Shown here one piece after another: positions 1 to 8,144 of a stretch of 64,000 nucleotides of DNA; position 1 is the stretch's first letter; each line of letters begins with the position of its first letter. Origin of the DNA: Caballeronia ptereochthonis (GTDB lineage: Bacteria; Pseudomonadota; Gammaproteobacteria; Burkholderiales; Burkholderiaceae); assembly GCF_001545075.1 (NCBI RefSeq), contig NZ_FCOB02000001.1, forward strand, positions 1 to 64,000, written 5' to 3'. A program made the translations under genes and the position numbers. The notes under the pieces were generated by a model. That model had not been told where the DNA came from and searched no databases. It was given only the letters and a program-made list of their open reading frames with translations.

Positions 1-206
1 TCCGTCTTTCGACAGATAAACCTTCCTCTGATACTTCGTGTGAGACTCTTGATTACTTTTGCCATTGCCTCAGCCCCAAAAGACTGAAACCGCACTCGCC
101 ATCAAGCGCCCACACTTATCGGCTGTTAGTTTTTAAAGAGCACATCGCAAGACCGCTACCACCTTACCACCGTCTTGCGTCGCTGCATCAGCAGCAGAGA
201 AACGAG
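1..206 (-). other. 5' external transcribed leader of a 16S-23S-5S rRNA operon (16S off the left edge)
   Basis: Minus-strand leader between the promoter at 207-235 and the left edge. It contains boxA at 130-142. It has no ribosome binding site or protein-like translation. The mature 16S start is not in the window, so only the leader is annotated. Confidence 0.8.
130..142 (-). promoter_or_regulatory. boxA antitermination element of an rRNA operon leader
   Basis: Read on the minus strand this is TGCTCTTTAAAAA, close to the boxA element that recruits NusB/S10 for rRNA antitermination. It sits about 65-70 nt downstream of the promoter at 207-235, as expected in an rrn leader. The rest of the leader runs to position 1 and the 16S gene must begin just outside the window. 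The identification rests on the motif, its position and a leader sequence typical of Burkholderia rrn operons. Confidence 0.85.
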
Positions 207-235
207 ATTATGAAGAACGTTTCGGCTCGTGTCAA
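207..235 (-). promoter_or_regulatory. Strong sigma70 promoter of the rRNA operon
   Basis: On the minus strand TTGACA (230-235) is followed by exactly 17 bp and then CATAAT (207-212). This is a near-consensus sigma70 promoter, and transcription should start near position 200 and run left into the boxA-containing leader. The AT-leaning sequence upstream of the -35 (236-262) could act as an UP element, which is inference. Confidence 0.85.
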
Positions 236-529
236 CAAGAATTTCGAACTTTCTTTCTCGCTGACCGCGCTCAGAGCCCTCAATCATCCGCTCCAAGCGC
301 CCTGCCCAAAACCCACCTTCTCCCGCTTCCTTCGCGTTCGTCGAATCGCGAAGGAACGGAATTCTAGTGATCGAAACCCAACTCCGCAAGGGTGTCAGCG
401 AAAAAATTTGGCTGCCCCAGAACAAGGATCGTCTTCGGTAACGCACGGTACTGCAACGCGCAGCGGTAAAAGCTCGGTCGGAACGACTACAATTAATGGT
501 TCACCGCATCAATTCACTCTAATAACCCT
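236..529. other. Intergenic region between the rrn promoter and the DUF2863 gene
   Basis: No credible gene is seen. Short open frames on both strands lack ribosome binding sites and recognisable protein features. A possible -10 (TACAAT, 488-493) lies about 37 bp before the next gene, but no good -35 partner is visible. The two transcription units on either side diverge. Confidence 0.6.
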
Positions 530-1744
530 ATGCGCTCGCGAATCGCAAAACGTACCCCCCCGGACGCCGACAAGCTTGTCAGCCTCTCCCTCGCGCTCTT
601 CGCGTCCGGCAGCCGCGTCGAGGACCGCTTCTGGGAAGCCCGTCTCGACACGCTCATCGCCAAGCTCGTGCGCAACGGCAACCAGACGACGCTCGATGCC
701 GCCCTCGATCATCTTCAGCAGAATCACGCCGACGCCTACGGCGCGCTCGCCGACATGGCCGAGACGCACAGCGAATCGTTCACCATCGACGTCGATGGCG
801 TACCCCACGAGGCGCTTCTGATCGCCGCGCCCGTGCTCGCCTGGACGCGCTATGCGATCCCGTCGGGCACGCTGAAAAGCGATGCCGTCGATGCGCTGCG
901 CACGCAGATGCAGGCCCATATTCTCGCGGCGGGCGCGCGCGTGGCCGTCGCGCCCTATCTCTACAGCATCGACCAGTTGCCGCGGCATCATGTCGACACG
1001 GCGCGCCTCGCGCAGCAACTGCTGCAAACCGTCCTGGGAGGCGCGGCGGCACGCCTGAATCTGTCGGATCTTCCGGAAACCTCGCCGATTCTCGCAGATC
1101 CCCGTTTCCTGCTGGCTCTGGTCGTCGTGCCGGAGGGCGCTGCGTTCTTCCGCTGGCAGGAGGACGAGAACGGCAGCCGCGTCGAACGGGGACAATGCCT
1201 CGAGCAGTGGGCCGCTCAAGGCGGTCCGAGCTTCGCGGCCATCCTTCCGGGATGCGAATTCGAATGTTTGCTGCCTGACGCCTACTATTCAGCCTGTCGA
1301 GATGCCGACGAGCAAGTTCGCCCGCACACCGTGCGCACCGCCGTGCGTTATCTGTTCGACACCCTCGGCACCGCGCCGCAGGATCTGCGCGCGGTCATCG
1401 CGGGGTTTGGCGAGAGGCGCATCGACGAATACCGCATCGGCTTCACGCGCCGCGGCAGCAACGACGTGATCTACGGCGTCGTCTGGCCGCTCTACGGCAG
1501 GGAAAACGGCGAGCTCGGCATGGACGAAGACGCGGCCGACCTCGAAGGCGCGAATGGCCCGGTCGAGGAAATCGTCGAATTGCTGAAGAAGGCGGGCGTG
1601 TCGGACGTGCGTCGTCACGCAGGCCGCTTCGAGCCCGAGTTTTGCGACGATTGCGGCGTGCCGCTCTATGCGGACCCGCTCGGCGAGATCGTGCACGCGG
1701 AAATGCCCGAGGACGCGGAGCCGGCGCAGCCTCACTTTCATTGA
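530..1744 (+). CDS. DUF2863 family protein
   Basis: A 404-residue soluble protein recognised as the DUF2863 family, which is largely confined to Burkholderiales and has no assigned function. There is no signal peptide or membrane segment. The C-terminus carries a CDDCG motif (about residue 374) and a His at the very end, so weak metal binding is possible but unproven. The chosen ATG begins MRSRIAKRT; no clear Shine-Dalgarno precedes it. It is transcribed away from the rRNA operon and closed by the terminator at 1776-1800, so it is probably monocistronic. Confidence 0.85.
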   Translation: MRSRIAKRTPPDADKLVSLSLALFASGSRVEDRFWEARLDTLIAKLVRNGNQTTLDAALDHLQQNHADAYGALADMAETHSESFTIDVDGVPHEALLIAAPVLAWTRYAIPSGTLKSDAVDALRTQMQAHILAAGARVAVAPYLYSIDQLPRHHVDTARLAQQLLQTVLGGAAARLNLSDLPETSPILADPRFLLALVVVPEGAAFFRWQEDENGSRVERGQCLEQWAAQGGPSFAAILPGCEFECLLPDAYYSACRDADEQVRPHTVRTAVRYLFDTLGTAPQDLRAVIAGFGERRIDEYRIGFTRRGSNDVIYGVVWPLYGRENGELGMDEDAADLEGANGPVEEIVELLKKAGVSDVRRHAGRFEPEFCDDCGVPLYADPLGEIVHAEMPEDAEPAQPHFH

Positions 1745-1775
1745 AAACGGGCGCAAAGCCTCGTCCACGCTGAAC

Positions 1776-1800
1776 AAACCCCGCCTCGTGCGGGGTTTTG
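1776..1800 (+). terminator. Rho-independent terminator of the DUF2863 gene
   Basis: A perfect 9-bp stem AAACCCCGC/GCGGGGTTT with loop CTCGT ends in TTTTG, 32 nt after the DUF2863 stop codon. Confidence 0.85.
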
Positions 1801-1937
1801 TGTATTTGTGCCTATTCCATTCGGATAGGGGGCGCAATCACCTCAAATTTGTCAATATTGCCGTGACGCCGGCGAGTTCGGCGGCAACGAGTCCCGGTGC
1901 GGAAGGCCCGCCCGGGTGTTCTGACAAGAGGTCAAGC

Positions 1938-2747
1938 ATGAAAATCAATATCGTTGGTTCCGACGCGGAGCGCCGCGCGGGCCTGAAAACATTGCTGCGC
2001 CGTATCGCGCGTCAGGCGCAGTTCACTGAGGCGAAGGACTGGAGACATGCTCGTTCCGCCTCGAAGCGCTCGATCCCCGACATGATCGTGATCGACTGGG
2101 CGCCCGACCTGCGCACCGGCGACTTACAGAACCTGCTGGATGATGTCCCTCGCGTCCCGGCCGCCGTCATGGTCGATCGCTGCGGCGCCGCCCTGGTATA
2201 CGCGCTGATGAACGCCGGCGCGATGGGCGTCGTGCCGCGCGCGCTCGATCCCATCCTGATTCTTCGCGCGCTCGAAATGGTGCTCGTCGGCGGACACTAC
2301 ATTCCGGCCGACATCGTCGACCCCGAACTCACGCGCGAGCTCACCGCCCGCCGCACCCAGGACGGCGCGAAGCTGCGCCTCAAGGTACGCCATCATCCCA
2401 CGCTGTCGCCGCGGCAGCAGCAGATCATGCGTTGCGTGCATATGGGAAGCACCAACAAGATGATCGCGAAAACGCTCGGCATCAGCGAAGGCACGGTGAA
2501 AATCCACCTTGCAAGTATCTTCCAGCAACTGGGCGCGACGAATCGCGCCGCCGCGGTGGCGATATACAACGGCGTGCAAAACTCGCATCTCGAGATTCTG
2601 CGCAGCGGCGAAGAGCCGCCGGCGCGCGTCGTATCGGGCCAGCCGGGCATCATTCCGCTGAGACGATCGCGCAAGCGCTACCCGTCGCTTCTCGACAACG
2701 ACACGGCATCCTTGCCGATCGCAGCCGAGCCGGAATCATCTTTCTAG
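1938..2747 (+). CDS. LuxR/NarL-type response regulator with a degenerate receiver domain
   Basis: A 269-residue transcription regulator. The N-terminal half (about 1-125) has receiver architecture with a possible phosphoacceptor D53 (MIVIDW). The usual N-terminal acidic pair is reduced (GSD), the Thr/Ser position falls in VMVD, and the conserved Lys is replaced by Arg (R101, GVVPR), so normal phosphorelay activation is doubtful. Residues about 155-210 form a clear LuxR helix-turn-helix (LSPRQQQIM, TNKMIAKTLGISEGTVKIH). The ATG at 1938 was chosen because AAGAGG lies 6 nt upstream; the longer frame has no such site. A roughly 60-residue tail follows the DNA-binding domain. No histidine kinase is adjacent. 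Confidence 0.8.
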   Translation: MKINIVGSDAERRAGLKTLLRRIARQAQFTEAKDWRHARSASKRSIPDMIVIDWAPDLRTGDLQNLLDDVPRVPAAVMVDRCGAALVYALMNAGAMGVVPRALDPILILRALEMVLVGGHYIPADIVDPELTRELTARRTQDGAKLRLKVRHHPTLSPRQQQIMRCVHMGSTNKMIAKTLGISEGTVKIHLASIFQQLGATNRAAAVAIYNGVQNSHLEILRSGEEPPARVVSGQPGIIPLRRSRKRYPSLLDNDTASLPIAAEPESSF

Positions 2748-2806
2748 CAACAAACCGGGCGAACGGGTCCGACCTTTGCGCACACGTTTTACGTGCAACG
2801 AGTAAT

Positions 2807-3490
2807 ATGCAAGGCATGGGGTTCTTCTACACACCGCTTCCGCTTTGGCTTACCGTCGGCAGCTGGATCGCCGTCGCGGGACTGCTCGCGCTCGTGCTGC
2901 TGCAGCGCCCCTTCGCGCGGCTGCAAGACGCCACGCTGCAGCACGTGTGGCTCGGCATCGTCGTCGCGGTCACGGTGCTGTGGGCGTGCAATGCATGGTT
3001 TGACGACGGGCCCGTGATCCATCTGCTGGGCGCGACGCTCATGGTTACGCTCTTCGACTGGCGGCTCGCGCTCATCGGCACGGCAGCGACCACCGGCCTC
3101 GCCGCCGTCGTGCTCGATGCTTCATGGCTCTCGGTGGCAACCACGTATCTATTGTTCGGCGCGCTGCCCGTCGCGGTTTCGACGCTGCTGCAACGTCTGA
3201 GCAACGCCTGGCTGCCGCGCAATCTCTTCACGTTCATTGCGGGACACGGGTTCATCGCTTCCGCCGCCGCGGTCGCCGCGGCCTGCGGCGCGACCGTGCT
3301 GCTCGAGATGGCGCTCGCCAGCGGCCCGATCGTCGTGCCTGCGGCGTTCACGCGAAGCTCCCTGCTGCTCGGCGCCGGCGAGGCGCTCTTCACCGGTCTG
3401 CTCACCATCCTGATCACGGTGTACAAGCCCGCCTGGATCACCACATATGACGTGCGCCGCTATCGCCTGGATCGCGGTCCGCGCGTCTGA
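2807..3490 (+). CDS. Polytopic membrane protein of the CbiM/ECF-permease-like (COG3235) family
   Basis: About 227 residues with six or so hydrophobic segments spread over the whole length, and a basic C-terminus. The start MGFFYTPLPLWLTVGSW and overall pattern match a family of predicted inner-membrane proteins often annotated as energy-coupling-factor transporter permease (CbiM/NikM-like). No ECF ATPase or cobalt/nickel gene is next to it, so the substrate is unknown. Two in-frame ATGs are possible, 2807 (MQGMGFF) and 2816 (MGFF); 2807 is weakly favoured because a partial ribosome site lies 4 nt upstream. It follows the LuxR regulator by 59 bp and may share its transcript. Confidence 0.65.
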   Translation: MQGMGFFYTPLPLWLTVGSWIAVAGLLALVLLQRPFARLQDATLQHVWLGIVVAVTVLWACNAWFDDGPVIHLLGATLMVTLFDWRLALIGTAATTGLAAVVLDASWLSVATTYLLFGALPVAVSTLLQRLSNAWLPRNLFTFIAGHGFIASAAAVAAACGATVLLEMALASGPIVVPAAFTRSSLLLGAGEALFTGLLTILITVYKPAWITTYDVRRYRLDRGPRV

Positions 3491-3635
3491 ATCACGACAA
3501 GCATCAGTCGCGTGCAGCCTCGCCGCCGGATATCGGATTGCGGGCGATGGAAACGCGCGCAAGGTGCGATAAGATTGAACTCCTTCCCCACACGGCGCAT
3601 CTTACTTTGCCCGTGTCTTCTTAGCGCCAGACTTG

Positions 3636-4199
3636 ATGGATAGTAACTACGCACCGCGCCGGCTCATGCGGCTCGTCGGCCGGTTGGCGGTATGCGCGTC
3701 GTTGACATGCGCGGTGTCCGCTTTTGCCGATTCGCTCGACGAGCGCAACGAACTGATTCACCACTTCGTCACCGACTTCAACGCCAATCCGCTGGTGGCG
3801 GACTGCGCCGCGCATGGCAACTTCATCGCCAGCACCTCGACGGCCTTCGATCACGTCGAGTTCCCGCCGGCATCCTTCGACCCCACTCATTCCACGATCG
3901 AGCCGTGGAACGATTCGTTCGACGAGAAGAAGCAACGCATCAAAGTGGACAATGTCGTGACCGTCGAAGGGCAAGGCATGCCGAAGAGCAGCGAGCGCGA
4001 TCCCACTCCGCTCAAGTTCCGCTGCGGCTATGTCGGCAGCCAGTTGCTCGCGTTCGGCTGGAACGATCCGGTGCCGCCCTTGCGCGCCCAATCGCACTCC
4101 ACGCGCAGCACGAAAACCAAGCACGGCGCGAAAACCAAGTCGTCGGGCAAATCCGGCAGCGGGTCCAAGTCGACGAAGAAGACGAGCAAGAAGCACTGA
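3636..4199 (+). CDS. Exported BspC-like domain protein with a Lys/Ser-rich tail
   Basis: 187 residues with a clear Sec signal peptide (basic start, hydrophobic core LAVCASLTCAVS, cleavage after AFA near residue 31). The mature part contains two Cys (DCAAHG and RCGYVG) that could form a disulphide. The last 45 or so residues are almost only Lys, Ser, Thr and Gly, a disordered and strongly basic tail. I associate the globular part with the BspC-like family seen in Burkholderia; function is unknown. The ATG at 3636 is preferred over the TTG immediately before it. A strong terminator follows. Confidence 0.6.
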   Translation: MDSNYAPRRLMRLVGRLAVCASLTCAVSAFADSLDERNELIHHFVTDFNANPLVADCAAHGNFIASTSTAFDHVEFPPASFDPTHSTIEPWNDSFDEKKQRIKVDNVVTVEGQGMPKSSERDPTPLKFRCGYVGSQLLAFGWNDPVPPLRAQSHSTRSTKTKHGAKTKSSGKSGSGSKSTKKTSKKH

Positions 4200-4212
4200 G
4201 CCGAATAATGAG

Positions 4213-4251
4213 AAAAGGGCGTGGCCACCTTGGGTGGCCACGCCCTTTTTT
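4213..4251. terminator. Bidirectional rho-independent terminator between convergent genes
   Basis: A perfect 17-bp inverted repeat AAAAGGGCGTGGCCACC with a 3-nt loop, flanked by A and T runs, lies between the convergent exported protein and the M14 peptidase. It can serve both strands. Confidence 0.92.
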
Positions 4252-4304
4252 GCGTCCGCGGCGCGCGAAAGCGACGCGCGCTCAATCCTCCCGCAGCCAG
4301 ACCC

Positions 4305-5465
4305 TCATGCGGCGAATGTCTGCAAGTGCCACAGGATCGCCTGGAGCATCGACGCACCGAGCGCCGCACTGCGCGCGCCGTTCCAGCCGACACTCTCGTC
4401 GGGCAGATTGGCGTTGTCCTTGAACGGCATCTCCAGTGTGAGCGACAGGCACTTGTACTCGTTGCCGATGTATTTCGACGCGAGCTTGAGCGCATCCGTC
4501 TGATACTTGCTCGCCTCGTAGCCGTGCACGTCCTGGAAGTCCGGACTCGCCTGCTTGAAGAAATCGACGAACGCCTTCTGCTCCTTCGCCTGCTGTTCCG
4601 TGAAGCCCGGCAGCATCTCCGAGCCCGCGACGAACACGTATGGAATCGCCTCGTCGCCGTGGATATCGAAGAACAGATCGCAGCCGATCTCCGCAATCGC
4701 CTCGCGCACGACGAGCACTTCGGGGCTGCGCTCCGCGCTCGGCTCCATCCACTCGCGATTCAGGTTCGCGCCCGCCGCGTTGGTGCGCAGGTTGCCGAGC
4801 GCGCTGCCGTCCGGATTCATGTTCGGCACGATATGGAACACGGCCCGCTCGAACAGCGACCGCGCGACCGGGTCGCCGGCCCAGTCGCCGAAGCCCGCGA
4901 GGCGCTTCACGAGCCCTTCGACAAACCATTCCGCCATCGTCTCGCCCGGATGCTGGCGCGCGATGATCCAGACGTTCTTCTTCGGTTCTGCGTCCCCGAA
5001 GTCCGGAAGCCCGAGCGTGAGCAGCGACATCGGCCGGCCCTGCACCGTGCTGCCGAGCTCGGTCAGCGTCGCGTGCGGCAATTGCTGCATCGCGCCGAGA
5101 AATTCCGAATGGCGCTCCTCGCTGTACGGCTCGAAATACGCGTAATAGATGCGGTCGAAATCGGGCGTGTGATCGATCTTCATCACCTGCCCGTCGTATT
5201 CCGTCGACACGCGGAACCAGTTCACGCGGTCGTAGCTCGCGACCGCTTCATAGTCGCGCCAGCCTTCCGCAAATGCGCACTGCGCCGCGTTCTCGAAGGT
5301 CATCACGAGGCGCTCGCCGCGCGCGCCGGACACGCAGAAGTAGAACCATTGCGCGAAGTCCGCCTGCGTATCGGGACGAATACGCAGGCGAATATCGGCG
5401 GGATCGTCGGTGTTGAGGACTTCGATCGCGCCCGCGTCGAAATTGCTTGAAATGGAGAGAGTCAT
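4305..5465 (-). CDS. M14 family zinc carboxypeptidase (cytosolic carboxypeptidase-like)
   Basis: 386 residues without signal peptide. The N-terminal 130 or so residues form the beta-sandwich domain typical of cytosolic carboxypeptidases, followed by the M14 catalytic domain. Zinc ligands are visible as H172 and E175 (HPGE) and H269 (DIHGDE); substrate-binding N234/R237 lie in NLNREW, and the catalytic Glu is probably E345 (LTLEMPFK). Such enzymes remove C-terminal amino acids from peptides or proteins; the natural substrate here is unknown. It follows yaaA by 36 bp on the same strand, so the two are probably co-transcribed. Confidence 0.88.
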   Translation of the reverse strand: MTLSISSNFDAGAIEVLNTDDPADIRLRIRPDTQADFAQWFYFCVSGARGERLVMTFENAAQCAFAEGWRDYEAVASYDRVNWFRVSTEYDGQVMKIDHTPDFDRIYYAYFEPYSEERHSEFLGAMQQLPHATLTELGSTVQGRPMSLLTLGLPDFGDAEPKKNVWIIARQHPGETMAEWFVEGLVKRLAGFGDWAGDPVARSLFERAVFHIVPNMNPDGSALGNLRTNAAGANLNREWMEPSAERSPEVLVVREAIAEIGCDLFFDIHGDEAIPYVFVAGSEMLPGFTEQQAKEQKAFVDFFKQASPDFQDVHGYEASKYQTDALKLASKYIGNEYKCLSLTLEMPFKDNANLPDESVGWNGARSAALGASMLQAILWHLQTFAA

Positions 5466-5501
5466 CGTCGTTTCCTTGCTTGCTTTCGTACTCGCGCGTC
5501 T

Positions 5502-6281
5502 TCAGTCCGCGATCCGGCGGCGAAATACGTATGTCGTATCGTTCGACGCCTTCGCATCGAATTTGTAGCCTTCACTGTCGAAGCCCTTGAGCGCTTCCGG
5601 CTCGCCGATGCGGTTCTCGACCGCATAGCGCGCCATCAGGCCGCGCGCGCGCTTCGCGTGAAAGCTGATGATCTTGTAGCGTCCGCCCTTCCAGTCCTCG
5701 AACACGGGCGAGACGACCGGAGCCGCGAGCAGCTTCGGCTTCACCGACTTGAAATACTCCTCCGACGCGCAATTCACCAGCACGCGCGCGCCGCGCTGCT
5801 TCTTCAGCTGCTCGTTGAGCGCCGCGGTGATGCGCTCGCCCCAGAACGCATAGAGATCCTTGCCGCGCGCGTTGGGAAACTTCGTGCCCATCTCCAGCCG
5901 ATACGGCTGCAGCAGATCGAGCGGCCGCAACAGGCCGTAGAGTCCGGACAGCACGCGCACGTGGTTCTGCGCGAAATCGAGATCGCTCGCCGAAAGCGTT
6001 TTCGCCGAGAAGCCTTCGTACACGTCGCCGTTGAAGGCGAGCACCGCCTGCTTGGAATTGTGCTGGTCGAAAGTCTTTGACCACTCCGCATAGCGTTGAA
6101 AATTCAGCGTCGCGAGCTGATCGGAAATACCCATCATGCCGCCGATCTGCTGCGGCGAGAGTTCGCGCAAACCGTCGATCAGTTCGGCGGCTTCATCGAC
6201 GAACTGAGGCAGCGTGTGCTTCCTGACGTGGGCGGGCGTCTCGTAGTCGAGCGATTTGGCGGGCGAGAGAACGATTATCAT
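5502..6281 (-). CDS. yaaA: Peroxide stress protein YaaA (UPF0246/DUF328)
   Basis: 259 residues beginning [16 protein letters not shown], the signature of the YaaA family, and of full family length. In E. coli YaaA is induced by OxyR and limits intracellular free iron and DNA damage during hydrogen peroxide stress; the fold binds DNA. It is the first gene of a likely two-gene unit with the downstream M14 peptidase. It is divergent from the PIN protein gene, with starts about 56 bp apart, so the promoters of both must lie in that short gap. Confidence 0.93.
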   Translation of the reverse strand: MIIVLSPAKSLDYETPAHVRKHTLPQFVDEAAELIDGLRELSPQQIGGMMGISDQLATLNFQRYAEWSKTFDQHNSKQAVLAFNGDVYEGFSAKTLSASDLDFAQNHVRVLSGLYGLLRPLDLLQPYRLEMGTKFPNARGKDLYAFWGERITAALNEQLKKQRGARVLVNCASEEYFKSVKPKLLAAPVVSPVFEDWKGGRYKIISFHAKRARGLMARYAVENRIGEPEALKGFDSEGYKFDAKASNDTTYVFRRRIAD

Positions 6282-6337
6282 GGAGGCTCGCCGGCACCGT
6301 GCCGGCGATCATTGGCATAAACCCCCGATTGTATCGA

Positions 6338-6817
6338 ATGGACAATTCCGCCGCGCCACTGCGCGTTGTGCTCGATTCGAATGTCTGGATCGACCTCCTC
6401 GTCTTCGACGATCCCGCCACGCGCCCGATTCACGCGGCCCTCGAAGCGCGCACGCTCGAAGCGCTGATCGACTCGCGCTGCCTCAGGGAGCTCACGCGCG
6501 TGCTCGACTATCCGCAGTTCGTGCGGATGGAGGTCGACAAGACGGCGGCGCTCGCAACCGTCGAACGGCTTTCGACGCTCGTCGCCGTGACGCTGCCCGA
6601 GGACGAGCGCCCGCTGCCCAAATGCCGCGATCGCGATGATCAGAAGTTTCTCGAACTCGCGCACGCGTCGGGCGCCGACTGGCTCGTCTCGAAAGATCGC
6701 GCGGTGCTCAAGCTCGCGCGCCGCGTCGCGCGCGATTTCGCGTTTCGCATCGCGGAGCCGAAATCTTTCGTGACCGAGCTCGAAGCGCATGCGGCGGCGC
6801 TCGTGGCCGCCGGCTGA
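6338..6817 (+). CDS. PIN domain protein, putative toxin-antitoxin toxin (COG1569 type)
   Basis: 159 residues with PIN-domain acidic residues in order: VVLDSNVWIDLL near the start, a central Glu, and a late RDRDDQKFLELA followed by DWLVSKD. These Asp/Glu residues coordinate Mg2+ or Mn2+ in PIN ribonucleases. Proteins of this group are annotated as toxin components, but no antitoxin-sized gene lies on either side. It is therefore an orphan toxin or a chromosomal RNA-processing enzyme. The ATG at 6338 is preferred to an upstream GTG at 6299 because the PIN core starts shortly after it. Confidence 0.75.
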   Translation: MDNSAAPLRVVLDSNVWIDLLVFDDPATRPIHAALEARTLEALIDSRCLRELTRVLDYPQFVRMEVDKTAALATVERLSTLVAVTLPEDERPLPKCRDRDDQKFLELAHASGADWLVSKDRAVLKLARRVARDFAFRIAEPKSFVTELEAHAAALVAAG

Positions 6818-6869
6818 CCCTGCCTTAAAATAGCATGCTGAACGCACCGTCGGCACAATCCACGCCCAC

Positions 6870-8057
6870 ATGACCATGAACGCCACGCACGAACTGCTTC
6901 CGACACCGCCCGAGTTCGCCTTCCCCTCGCGTCTGCCCAACGTGGGCACGACCATCTTCACCGTGATGAGCGCCCTCGCCGCGCAGAAGGGCGCCGTGAA
7001 TCTCGGTCAGGGTTTCCCCGACTTCGATTGCGACGCGCGCATCGTCGATGCCGTCGCCGACGCGATGCGCGAAGGCCACAATCAATATCCGCCGATGGCG
7101 GGCGCCGCGCCGTTGCGTCAGGCGATCGCGCGCAAGATCGAGGCGCTCTACGGCCGCGCCTACGACGCCGATCGCGAGATCACCGTGACCGCCGGCGCCA
7201 CCCAAGCCCTGCTCACGGCCGTGCTGTGCTGCGTGCACCCGGGCGACGAAGTCATCGTCATCGAGCCGATGTACGACAGCTACGTGCCGTCGATCGAGCT
7301 CGCGGGCGGCACGCCGGTGTTCGTGTCGCTGGAAGCGCCCGACTACGCGCTGCCCTTCGACAGGATCGCCGCCGCGATCACGCCGAAGACGCGCCTTTTG
7401 ATGATCAACACGCCGCACAATCCGACCGGCCGCGTGTGGCGCGCGGAGGATATGAAGAAGCTCGAGGAGATCGTGCGCGACACCAACGTTCTGATCGTCT
7501 CGGACGAAGTCTACGAGCACATGGTCTACGACGGCGCGCCGCACGAAAGCGTCTCGCGCTATCCGGAGCTGGCCAAGCGCAGCTTCGTCGTGTCGAGCTT
7601 CGGCAAGACCTTTCACGTGACGGGCTGGAAAGTCGGCTACGTGGCCGCGCCCGCCGCGCTGACCGCCGAATTCCGCAAGGTGCATCAGTTCAACGTATTC
7701 ACGGTGAACACGCCGATGCAGATTGGCCTCGCGCACTATCTCGAAGATCCGAAGCCGTATCTGGAACTGCCTGCGTTCTATCAGAAGAAGCGCGACTTCT
7801 TCCGCGCCGCGCTCGCAAACACGCGCTTCTCGCTCCTGCCTTGCGACGGCACGTACTTCCAGTGCGTCGATTACTCGGCGATCAGCGACATGCCCGAAGC
7901 CGAGTTCTCGCAGTGGCTCACGGGCGAAATCGGCGTGGCCGCGATTCCGGTGTCCGCGTTCTATCACGAGAGTCATGAATCGGGGGTCGTGCGCTTTTGC
8001 TTCGCGAAGAAGGAAGAGACGCTCGCGCTCGCGCTCGAACGACTCGCCAAACTCTGA
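6870..8057 (+). CDS. Methionine/aromatic aminotransferase, fold-type I PLP enzyme (YbdL-like)
   Basis: 395 residues with the class I/II aminotransferase layout. It carries NPTG (N184), SDEVYE (D212, Y215) and the PLP-binding lysine K246 in SSFGKTFH. The start (GTTIFTVMSALA, NLGQGFPDF) matches YbdL/methionine aminotransferases, which convert methionine and aromatic amino acids to 2-oxo acids. A second in-frame ATG lies at 6876; 6870 is taken here. It lies 87 bp before the acyl-CoA catabolic genes, which may be coincidence or may share a promoter. Confidence 0.85.
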   Translation: MTMNATHELLPTPPEFAFPSRLPNVGTTIFTVMSALAAQKGAVNLGQGFPDFDCDARIVDAVADAMREGHNQYPPMAGAAPLRQAIARKIEALYGRAYDADREITVTAGATQALLTAVLCCVHPGDEVIVIEPMYDSYVPSIELAGGTPVFVSLEAPDYALPFDRIAAAITPKTRLLMINTPHNPTGRVWRAEDMKKLEEIVRDTNVLIVSDEVYEHMVYDGAPHESVSRYPELAKRSFVVSSFGKTFHVTGWKVGYVAAPAALTAEFRKVHQFNVFTVNTPMQIGLAHYLEDPKPYLELPAFYQKKRDFFRAALANTRFSLLPCDGTYFQCVDYSAISDMPEAEFSQWLTGEIGVAAIPVSAFYHESHESGVVRFCFAKKEETLALALERLAKL

Positions 8058-8144
8058 GCGACGGCGCGCCTCGCCGGGCCGGTTCACCGTCGGGACCGCG
8101 CGAACACCGCGCGCGTTCCAATCCTTCAGGAGCAGAACCGCATC

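Noticed and set aside
156..821. Short open frames in the rRNA leader and upstream of DUF2863
   Set aside because: They overlap the rrn promoter, boxA or the DUF2863 gene in other frames and have no ribosome site or protein features.
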